This document shows, in pieces, positions 1 through 5,324 of a stretch of DNA of 5,324 nt. Position 1 is the stretch's first letter. Each line of letters opens with the position of its first letter. Position numbers and translations under genes: made by a program. Source of the DNA: Alphaproteobacteria bacterium MarineAlpha6_Bin2 (GTDB taxonomy: Bacteria > Pseudomonadota > Alphaproteobacteria > GCA-002720895); contig PTKQ01000033.1 of the NCBI GenBank assembly GCA_002937815.1, forward strand, positions 1 through 5,324. Direction: 5' to 3'. The notes under the pieces were generated by a model. The model searched no databases. It was not told the origin of the DNA and was given only the letters and a program-made list of their open reading frames with translations.

Positions 1-1
1 A

Positions 2-355
2 AAAGAACTAAATATTCCCGTTCTTTGTCTTTCCCAATTGTCAAGACAAGTTGAACAAAGAGATGATAAAAGGCCACAATTAGCAGATTTAAGAGAATCA
101 GGCGCAATTGAGCAGGATGCAGATGTTGTTATGTTTATATATAGAGAGGAATATTATTTGGAAAGAAAAGAACCGACACCAGGTTCTGAAGACTATCAAA
201 AATGGCAAGAAAAGATGGCTAAGATTCACAATGTTTCAGAAGTTATTGTAGCGAAACAAAGACATGGGCCTATAGGGAAAGTAAATTTACATTTTGAGGG
301 TGCAACAACAAAATTTAGTAATCTTGCAAAAAAAAAGATAGTGGCAAACTACTAA
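2..355 (+). CDS. dnaB: Replicative DNA helicase DnaB, C-terminal fragment (5' end outside window)
   Basis: This is the last 117 residues of the hexameric helicase that unwinds DNA ahead of the replication fork using ATP. The frame is open from base 2 and begins [20 protein letters not shown], so translation continues from outside the window; the TTG at 38 is an internal Leu, not a start. What is visible is the end of the RecA-like ATPase domain: the conserved [11 protein letters not shown] segment, then [20 protein letters not shown] (the DNA-facing loop region of the family), then [16 protein letters not shown], whose Lys and Arg correspond to the lysine/arginine-finger hairpin that completes the neighbouring subunit's ATP site. 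The ending GATTKFSNL is the normal family terminus, so the 3' end looks intact. The stretch [19 protein letters not shown] is typical of alphaproteobacterial DnaB. The next gene on the same strand, a transporter, follows after 63 nt. Identification is by family recall, without a database search. Confidence 0.96.
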   Translation, partial: KELNIPVLCLSQLSRQVEQRDDKRPQLADLRESGAIEQDADVVMFIYREEYYLERKEPTPGSEDYQKWQEKMAKIHNVSEVIVAKQRHGPIGKVNLHFEGATTKFSNLAKKKIVANY

Positions 356-389
356 CTAAATTTTCTCTTTTCTTTCTTTTTTTTTGTAA
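324..389 (+). terminator. Possible dnaB terminator: A/T inverted repeat with a long U tract
   Basis: The last dnaB codons hold a nine-A run, and nine T's lie just beyond the stop. Bases 324-338 can pair with 375-389 over 15 positions including one G-U (core CAAAAAAAAAG at 327-337 against CTTTTTTTTTG at 376-386), with a 36-nt loop containing the stop codon. The arm is almost all A-U, so it is a weak hairpin and not a classic GC-rich intrinsic terminator. The pyrimidine stretch 361-385 itself would give a U-rich RNA end. The same 18-nt pyrimidine motif follows der on the opposite strand. In such an A/T-rich genome the pairing may be incidental. Confidence 0.35.
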
Positions 390-418
390 TATAAATCACT
401 TAATTTTAAAAAAAAAAG

Positions 419-2905
419 ATGCCAAGTTTAATAAATAAAATTTATGAAAACATTATTATTAAACACCCCATTTTTATAATTTTCTTTTTAATTCTTGTTC
501 TTGGTTTTTTTTCTCTACATATAAAAAATTTTGAATTAGATGCATCAGCGGACTCATTAATATTAGAGGATGATGAAGATCTTAAAATTTTTCGTAAAAT
601 TATAAGTAGATATGATACAAAAGATTTTGTTATCATTACCTATAAACCAAATGAGAATTTATTTTCTTTAAATTCATTTGAAAATATTAAAAGCTTAAAA
701 AGTAAACTTGAGAATTTAGAAAATGTTCATGAGGTTATTACATTAATTGATCTTCCTTTACTAAAAGTAGCTAATGTTCCACTAAAAAGACTTAATGCAG
801 ATAAAATAAAAACGATAATTGATCCTGATATTGATATTAGTCTTGCAAAAAAAGAGATATTGGAAAGTCCAATATTTAAAAATCTTATTGTTAGTGAAGA
901 TGGTCAGTTAACTTCTTTAATTGTTAATCTTAAAAGAGATGAACAGTTTGTTGAATTACTAAGAAAAAGAAATGATTTGCGTGCTAAAGAAAAATTAAAA
1001 ATTGAAGAAGAAAAAGAACTTAAAAAAATACTTGTAGAATATGACAAAAGAAAAAGGAATCTAAAAAAAATTAATCATCAAAATATTGCAGCTATTAGAG
1101 AAGTTATTAAAGAATTTACTGATACTGGAGAAATACACCTTGGTGGAGTTCCAATGATTGCCGATGATATGATTGAATTTATAAAAAGTGATTTGGTTAA
1201 TTTTGGAGTTGGAGTTTTTTTATTTATTATCATCACTTTAATTGTAGTTTTTAGAGAATTAAGATGGGTAGCTTTACCATTACTAAACTGTTTTTATGCT
1301 GTCCTAATAATGATTGGTGTCCTTGGGTTTGTAAACTGGGATGTGACTGTCATATCATCTAACTTTATCTCTTTGATGTTAATTTTAACAATCGCTATGA
1401 ACATTCACTTAGCTGTCCGATATAAACAACTTTGCAATGAAATGCCAAATAGTGAACAAAGTGAAATTGTATTTTTAACAACAAAAAAAATGGTATGGCC
1501 TTGTTTGTATACAGCATTAACTACTATTTGTGCTTTTACATCTCTAGTGTTTAGTGGCATAAAACCAGTAATTGATTTTGGTTGGATGATGGCAATTGGA
1601 TTAAGTGTAACTTTTCTAACCTCTTTTATTTTATTTCCATCTATATTATTGCTTTTAAAAAAAAAAGAAGATTCTTTCAATAATGAAGCACAATCTCATT
1701 TCACTGGAGGTCTGGCATACTTAGCAAAACATCATGGTAATAAAGTTTTATTTCTTTCCGGGTTATTAACAATCATAACAATTATTGGTATTACAAAATT
1801 AAAAGTTGAAAATAGTTTCATAAATTATTTTAAAGAAAAAACAGAAATCTACCAAGGTATGAAACTAATTGATGAAAAGCTTGGAGGCACAACACCTCTT
1901 GATATAGTTATAAATTTTAAAAAAGAAACATTTGATTCTAATGAAAGTATTCCATCATCAGATGACGCTGAATTAGGTTTGGATGATGATTTTTTTGATT
2001 TAGGCTCTGAAATTGAAATAAATACAAAAGATTATTGGTTTACATCAACAAAAATTAAACAAATCGAGAAAGCACATAATTATTTAGAAAGTCTTCCAGA
2101 AATAGGTAAAGTTTTATCACTAACATCATTAATTAGAGTTGCTGAAGATTTAAATGAAGGTAAGGAATTTGATCCTTTTGAATTAAATGTTATTTATAAA
2201 AAACTTCCTGAAAAATTAAAAAGAAATATTGTCGATCCATATATATCAATTGAACATAATGAAGCTAGAATTAATTTAAGAGTTTTAGACTCACAAAAAG
2301 ACTTAAGAAGAAAAGAATTAATTGAAAAAATAAATAGTGATTTCAAAAATAAATTGGAATTTAATGAAGATCAATTTCAAATTACAGGTGTACTTGTTTT
2401 ATATAATAACATGTTACAAAGTCTTTTTGACTCTCAAATTAAAACTCTAGTTTTTGTAATGTTTGGTATAGCAATAATGTTTATTATACTATTTCGTTCT
2501 TTAACATTGTCTATAATCGGTATTATTCCAAATTTTATAGCTGCCATATCAATACTTGGAATAATGGGCTTGCTAAAACTGCCACTTGATATGATGACAA
2601 TCACTATAGCTTCAATAACGATTGGAATAGCTGTAGATAATAGTATTCATTACATTTATCGCTTTAGAGAAGAATTTAAAAAAATAAATGATTATAAAAA
2701 AACGATTGATATATGTCACATGAGTGTGGGAAGAGCTATTTTTAATACATCTGTCACTATAATTTTTGGGTTTTCAATCCTTGTATTATCTAATTTTATT
2801 CCAACAATTTATTTTGGTTTATTTACTGGCTTGGCCATGTTAATTGCAATGTTAGCAGTTCTAACATTATTACCAAAATTAATATTAATGGTTAAACCCT
2901 TTTAA
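419..2905 (+). CDS. RND superfamily (MMPL/COG1033-type) membrane transporter, 828 aa
   Basis: This is a predicted proton-driven inner-membrane transporter or exporter of the RND superfamily; the substrate cannot be told from the sequence. It has the two-fold RND layout: TM1 at about 17-35, a large periplasmic loop 36-259, TM2-6 between about 260 and 412, TM7 at 441-458, a second loop 459-673, then TM8-12 between about 674 and 824. Loop 1 contains DASADSLILEDDED (41-54), a highly charged probable coiled coil (about 178-217) and LGGVPMIADDMIEFIKSDL (241-259), a signature I associate with this exporter family. TM10 has the RND proton-relay motif GIAVDNSIHYIYRF with Asp740. The matching place in TM4, LTIAMNIHLAVRY (323-335), has no acidic residue. 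Loop 2 carries an Asp-rich patch (505-533) before DYWFT. The length is ordinary for a full-size member. ATG 419 follows a ten-A run and has no Shine-Dalgarno site. cvpA starts 14 nt after the stop, suggesting cotranscription. The family is fairly certain and the function open (lipid, hopanoid or drug export are all possible). Confidence 0.88.
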   Translation: MPSLINKIYENIIIKHPIFIIFFLILVLGFFSLHIKNFELDASADSLILEDDEDLKIFRKIISRYDTKDFVIITYKPNENLFSLNSFENIKSLKSKLENLENVHEVITLIDLPLLKVANVPLKRLNADKIKTIIDPDIDISLAKKEILESPIFKNLIVSEDGQLTSLIVNLKRDEQFVELLRKRNDLRAKEKLKIEEEKELKKILVEYDKRKRNLKKINHQNIAAIREVIKEFTDTGEIHLGGVPMIADDMIEFIKSDLVNFGVGVFLFIIITLIVVFRELRWVALPLLNCFYAVLIMIGVLGFVNWDVTVISSNFISLMLILTIAMNIHLAVRYKQLCNEMPNSEQSEIVFLTTKKMVWPCLYTALTTICAFTSLVFSGIKPVIDFGWMMAIGLSVTFLTSFILFPSILLLLKKKEDSFNNEAQSHFTGGLAYLAKHHGNKVLFLSGLLTIITIIGITKLKVENSFINYFKEKTEIYQGMKLIDEKLGGTTPLDIVINFKKETFDSNESIPSSDDAELGLDDDFFDLGSEIEINTKDYWFTSTKIKQIEKAHNYLESLPEIGKVLSLTSLIRVAEDLNEGKEFDPFELNVIYKKLPEKLKRNIVDPYISIEHNEARINLRVLDSQKDLRRKELIEKINSDFKNKLEFNEDQFQITGVLVLYNNMLQSLFDSQIKTLVFVMFGIAIMFIILFRSLTLSIIGIIPNFIAAISILGIMGLLKLPLDMMTITIASITIGIAVDNSIHYIYRFREEFKKINDYKKTIDICHMSVGRAIFNTSVTIIFGFSILVLSNFIPTIYFGLFTGLAMLIAMLAVLTLLPKLILMVKPF
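1653..1668 (+). other. A10 homopolymer at the midpoint of the transporter gene (slippage-prone site)
   Basis: TTTT followed by ten A's and GA spans codons 412-417 (Leu-Leu-Lys-Lys-Lys-Glu), directly after TM6 and before TM7. Losing one A leads to a stop at 1722-1724 (434-residue product). Gaining one A leads to a stop at 1681-1683 (421 residues). Either product would be a six-helix half transporter. Runs of nine or more A's are known substrates for RNA polymerase slippage. Whether slippage happens here is unknown, and AAA is simply the preferred Lys codon in this genome. Confidence 0.4.
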
Positions 2906-2919
2906 AAATTTCTCAATAA

Positions 2920-3405
2920 ATGGCAATTTTTGACATAATTATAATTTCATTAACTCTAATATCATCCTTATTAGGATTATCTCGCGGTTTTATCAAAGAA
3001 TTGTTATCAACATCAAAATGGCTTTTAGCTTCTTTCGTGGCTTATATTTCTTTTGAAAAAACTAAAATTATATTATCTAAATTCTTCAAAGATTCTGCGA
3101 TTCTTGATTTAATTGCTGGAGGATCAATTTTTATATTAATATTCGTTTTATTATCAATTATTTTTAATTTTTTGTCAAAAATTATAAACACCGGTAGCTT
3201 AGGAACAATAGATAAATTATTAGGATTTTTTTTTGGTTTTGCGAGAATAATCATAATATTCTCTCTAACTTTAGTAATCTATAACAACATATTTTTTAAT
3301 CGGGAAAAACCAGTGTGGATCACCGATTCATTTTCAATTGAATATATTGAAAAAGCAACAATATACTTTCAAAATATATTTTTAAATATTAATTTAAAAA
3401 AATGA
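2920..3405 (+). CDS. cvpA: CvpA family inner-membrane protein (colicin V production protein homologue), 161 aa
   Basis: This is a small integral membrane protein of the CvpA family, named for a role in colicin V production in E. coli and later linked to envelope stress tolerance; its biochemical activity is not established. It fits the family in length and in having four hydrophobic helices at about 3-20, 32-46, 61-86 and 100-124. It has the two conserved motifs: LGLSRGFIKELLS (18-30) after the first helix, and LGTIDKLLGFFFGFARI (94-110) leading into the fourth, matching the family's G-x-x-D-x-x-L-G-x-x-F-G pattern. The tail (126-161) is soluble and more polar, with a KPVWITDS segment. It starts 14 nt after the transporter stop without a Shine-Dalgarno site and precedes purF by 70 nt. 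In many proteobacteria cvpA sits immediately upstream of purF, which supports the call. It ends with TGA. Confidence 0.93.
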   Translation: MAIFDIIIISLTLISSLLGLSRGFIKELLSTSKWLLASFVAYISFEKTKIILSKFFKDSAILDLIAGGSIFILIFVLLSIIFNFLSKIINTGSLGTIDKLLGFFFGFARIIIIFSLTLVIYNNIFFNREKPVWITDSFSIEYIEKATIYFQNIFLNINLKK

Positions 3406-3444
3406 TATCATAACTTGAAACTAGCAAAATAGATCTTAAAAATA

Positions 3445-3471
3445 TATTAAGGTATTAATTAATACTTAATA
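3445..3471. repeat. Near-perfect inverted repeat just upstream of purF
   Basis: A perfect 14-bp palindrome, GTATTAATTAATAC (3452-3465), extends outward by six more pairs (3445-3450 with 3466-3471) if a single G at 3451 is looped out. It ends 4 nt before the purF ATG. It could be a dimeric regulator's operator, or an RNA hairpin covering the ribosome entry region. It does not resemble a terminator, since no U tract follows. I cannot assign a binding protein. Palindromes of the core size arise by chance in sequence this A/T rich, but the extension and the position make it notable. Confidence 0.45.
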
Positions 3472-3475
3472 AAAT

Positions 3476-4897
3476 ATGTGTGGAATATTTGGTATATTTA
3501 ACCATGAAGATGCTTCAACAATAACTGCCTTAAGTCTACATTCTCTTCAACATAGAGGACAAGAAGCTTGTGGGATTGTTACGCATGACAAAAAAAACTT
3601 TTATTTAGAAAAAAGATTGGGCTTGGTTGGTGATAACTTTACAAAAAAAGAGGTAATAGAGAAACTTCCAGGGTCATATGCTATTGGTCATAATAGGTAT
3701 GCAACAACAGGAGAGACTGTTTTAAGAAATGTCCAGCCATTTTTTGCAGATTTATCAAGTGGTCCTATATCAATTGCACATAATGGAAATCTAACCAATG
3801 GAATATTTCTTAGAAAAAAATTAGTTGAAAAAGGTTCAATTTTTCAAACAACATCCGATACAGAAACAATAATTCAGCTTATTGCTGTATCAAAACGTAC
3901 AAGATTTATAGACAAATTAATTGATGCTTTATTTCAAATTCAAGGTGGTTTTGCACTTGCTGTTATGACAAACAAAAAATTAATTGGGGTAAGAGATCCG
4001 TATGGAATAAGACCATTAGTTCTTGGTGATTTAGACGGTTCACCTATTTTAACTTCTGAAACTTGCACATTAGACATTATTGGGGCAAAATTTGTCAGAG
4101 AAATTGAAAATGGAGAAATAGTAGTAATTACTGATGAAGGTATCAAAAGTATAAAACCTTTTCCAAAAGTTAACTGTAGACCTGATATTTTTGAATATAT
4201 TTATTTTTCAAGACCTGATAGTTTTCTTAATGGAAAGAATGTATATCAATGTAGAAAGAATTTTGGCATTCAACTAGCAAAAGAATCGAAAACAAAAGCA
4301 GATATAGTTACTGCAATACCAGATTCTGGAATGCCAGCAGCAATAGGGTACGCTGAAGAATCTAAAATTCCTTTTGAACTTGGACTTATAAGAAACCATT
4401 ATGTTGGAAGAACATTTATAGAACCAAGACAACAAGTTAGACAATTTGGTGTTAAATTAAAACATAATGCAAATAAAGGTTGCATAAAAAACAAAAGTCT
4501 AATTTTAATAGATGATTCAATTGTTAGAGGTACTACTTGTCTAAAAATAATAAAAATGCTAAAAGATGCCGAAGTAAAAGAAATACATATGAAAGTTGCA
4601 AGTCCCCCAATAACTCATCCTGATTATTATGGTGTAGACACTCCAAAACAAAATGAACTTCTAGCAGTAAATAAAAAAAGTATTGAGGAGATGGCAAAAT
4701 ATATTGGCGTAAAAACATTATCATTTTTGTCAGTGGATGGATTATATAAAAGTATGGGTTTTAAAAAAAGAAATGATAATTTACCACAATTTGCAGACCA
4801 TTGTTTTACAGGGGATTACCCTGTTATTCCAATTGATAAAACTTTAGGAGAATCAAAACATAATCAATTATCTTTTTTAAGTAACGTTAATATTTAA
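3476..4897 (+). CDS. purF: Amidophosphoribosyltransferase (glutamine PRPP amidotransferase), PurF, 473 aa
   Basis: PurF catalyses the first committed step of de novo purine synthesis in the cytoplasm: PRPP plus glutamine gives 5-phosphoribosylamine, glutamate and pyrophosphate. The N-terminal Ntn glutaminase domain has Cys2 as nucleophile (MCGIFGIF), LQHRGQE (24-30), GHNRYATTG (71-79) and AHNGNLTN (101-108). The C-terminal phosphoribosyltransferase domain has IPDSGMPAAIGYA (281-293), the flexible-loop segment YVGRTFIEPRQQVRQFG (309-325) and the PRPP loop ILIDDSIVRGTT (343-354, with Asp346-Asp347). An in-frame TAA lies two codons upstream of the ATG, so there can be no propeptide; Met removal alone would expose the catalytic Cys. 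Of the four Fe-S ligands of the Bacillus-type enzyme, only the last position (Cys443 in FADHCFTGDYP) is clearly kept; Asp383 stands where the PCFYG-type cysteine would be. So a [4Fe-4S] cluster is unlikely. The length is normal. It follows cvpA in the usual pairing and converges on der. Confidence 0.97.
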   Translation: MCGIFGIFNHEDASTITALSLHSLQHRGQEACGIVTHDKKNFYLEKRLGLVGDNFTKKEVIEKLPGSYAIGHNRYATTGETVLRNVQPFFADLSSGPISIAHNGNLTNGIFLRKKLVEKGSIFQTTSDTETIIQLIAVSKRTRFIDKLIDALFQIQGGFALAVMTNKKLIGVRDPYGIRPLVLGDLDGSPILTSETCTLDIIGAKFVREIENGEIVVITDEGIKSIKPFPKVNCRPDIFEYIYFSRPDSFLNGKNVYQCRKNFGIQLAKESKTKADIVTAIPDSGMPAAIGYAEESKIPFELGLIRNHYVGRTFIEPRQQVRQFGVKLKHNANKGCIKNKSLILIDDSIVRGTTCLKIIKMLKDAEVKEIHMKVASPPITHPDYYGVDTPKQNELLAVNKKSIEEMAKYIGVKTLSFLSVDGLYKSMGFKKRNDNLPQFADHCFTGDYPVIPIDKTLGESKHNQLSFLSNVNI

Positions 4898-4933
4898 AAA
4901 ATAAAAAAAAAAGAAAGAAAATTCATCTTTTTT
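4898..4933. terminator. Probable bidirectional terminator between convergent purF and der
   Basis: Only 25 nt separate the purF stop (4895-4897) from the der stop (4923-4925). The + strand there is almost pure A with two G's. AAAAAAGA (4907-4914) can pair with TCTTTTTT (4926-4933) around an 11-nt loop. For purF transcripts the short arm ends in a T run. For der transcripts, the opposite strand reads TTTTCTTTCTTTTTTTTT directly after the stop. The stem is short and all A-U apart from one G-C pair, so hairpin strength is doubtful; the U-rich tract may be the real signal. Confidence 0.4.
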
Positions 4934-5324
4934 CATTTAGATAGGGATTTTCACTACCAAAAAATCTTATAAAAACTGGCACATTATCTAAATTAAATTT
5001 TAATTTTAATTTTTTTTCTAGAAATTTTTTATATGTTAATGCAATTTTATTTGGACGGTTGGAAAATATAGAAAAAGTGGGTGGATGTTGTTTTATTTGA
5101 GTTATATATTTAAACTTGAATTCTCTTCCTTTAATTTTTGTTGGTGGATTGAGTTTAATAGTCTCATTTAACCACTTGTTTAATTTTGAAGTTTGTATTT
5201 TTTTATTAAAATTATTTCTTATTTCCAATGAAAATTTCAGGATTTTATTAAAATGCAGATCCTTTAAAGCAGAAATGAAGATTAACTCTCTACTATTAAC
5301 TTGATATAGTGAGAATTTAACAAA
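4923..5324 (-). CDS. der: GTPase Der (EngA), C-terminal fragment (5' end outside window)
   Basis: Der has two consecutive GTPase domains and a KH-like C-terminal domain, and acts in assembly of the 50S ribosomal subunit. The final 133 residues are visible, read leftward from the right edge without a stop, so the gene continues beyond the window. The fragment begins FVKFSLYQVNSRELIFISAL, where ISAL is the G5 (SAK/SAL) motif ending the second GTPase domain. The KH-like domain follows: LNPPTKIKGREFKFKYITQI, then QHPPTFSIFSNRPNKIALTY, then KKFLEKKLKLKFNLDNVPVFIRF, closing with the family's ENPY motif. Only LNEKR follows, so the lysine-rich tail of E. coli Der is absent; I regard this as ordinary variation. 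The TTG at 5226-5228 is an internal Leu. It converges with purF with 25 nt between stops and belongs to a different transcription unit. No start or promoter can be judged here. Confidence 0.93.
   Translation of the reverse strand, partial: FVKFSLYQVNSRELIFISALKDLHFNKILKFSLEIRNNFNKKIQTSKLNKWLNETIKLNPPTKIKGREFKFKYITQIKQHPPTFSIFSNRPNKIALTYKKFLEKKLKLKFNLDNVPVFIRFFGSENPYLNEKR

Noticed and set aside
38..355. A separate small gene starting at TTG 38
   Set aside because: The frame stays open to base 2 and the upstream residues match DnaB, so it is the tail of dnaB.
387..396. TAATATAAAT as a -10 element for the transporter
   Set aside because: There is no credible -35 at the right distance, only pyrimidine tract; it cannot be told from background A/T sequence.
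442..1680. Two minus-strand open frames inside the transporter gene (442-636 and 1405-1680)
   Set aside because: They are antisense to a well-supported gene, show no recognisable domain, and are explained by A/T-rich codon shadows.
3402..3411. Palindrome ATGATATCAT over the cvpA stop codon
   Set aside because: At ten bases it is short enough to be expected by chance and has no flanking extension.
3415..3448. Promoter-like TTGAAA (3415-3420) and TATATT (3443-3448) before purF
   Set aside because: The spacing is 22 bp, too long for a sigma-70 promoter, and such hexamers are frequent at this base composition.
3406..3475. Purine riboswitch before purF
   Set aside because: The 70-nt spacer lacks the three-helix junction and conserved core of known purine or PRPP aptamers; only the simple inverted repeat is present.
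3042..4724. Minus-strand open frames within cvpA (3042-3254) and purF (3940-4146, 4533-4724)
   Set aside because: They overlap conserved coding sequence on the other strand and have no independent support.
5116..5304. Plus-strand open frame of 62 codons at the right end
   Set aside because: It lies opposite the der KH-like domain and GTPase end, whose family motifs are clear on the minus strand.
1..5324. A previously undescribed defence, mobile or biosynthetic system
   Set aside because: All coding space is accounted for by dnaB, an RND transporter, cvpA, purF and der; there is no integrase, transposase, repeat array or orphan gene cluster.

Overview
The window is a compact, very A+T-rich stretch of bacterial chromosome holding five genes: two cut by the window edges and three complete. 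TGA acts as a stop (cvpA, der) and Trp is TGG, so this is the standard bacterial code. The protein signatures point to an alphaproteobacterium. DnaB has the alpha-type C-terminal segment around [19 protein letters not shown]. PurF has THPDYYGVDTP and the ending FADHCFTGDYP. The base composition, short spacers and absence of Shine-Dalgarno sites suggest a streamlined lineage of the SAR11/Pelagibacterales kind, but the exact clade is an inference.

Layout, left to right: (1) the 3' end of dnaB, the replicative helicase, on the + strand; (2) a 63-nt pyrimidine- and A-tract-rich spacer; (3) a complete 828-residue RND/MMPL-family membrane transporter; (4) after 14 nt, cvpA, a small four-helix membrane protein; (5) a 70-nt spacer carrying a near-perfect inverted repeat, then purF, amidophosphoribosyltransferase; (6) a 25-nt A-rich convergent spacer; (7) the 3' end of der (engA), the double-GTPase ribosome assembly factor, on the - strand and running off the right edge.

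cvpA next to purF is a widespread pairing, and dnaB...cvpA-purF is the usual alphaproteobacterial neighbourhood. There alr and/or radA commonly lie between dnaB and cvpA; here an RND transporter fills that slot. MMPL and cvpA are probably cotranscribed. purF may be read through from cvpA or have its own signal in the 70-nt spacer. purF and der converge on one short A/T tract that probably ends both transcripts.

I see no mobile element, CRISPR array, tRNA or rRNA, and no convincing new multigene system; no gene-free stretch exceeds 70 nt. The points worth a second look are local: an A10 slippage-prone run exactly between the two halves of the transporter, an RND protein with the intramembrane Asp in only one half, competing A/T tracts between dnaB and the transporter, a pyrimidine motif shared by the ends of dnaB and der, the inverted repeat before purF, and a PurF with neither propeptide nor a full Fe-S ligand set.
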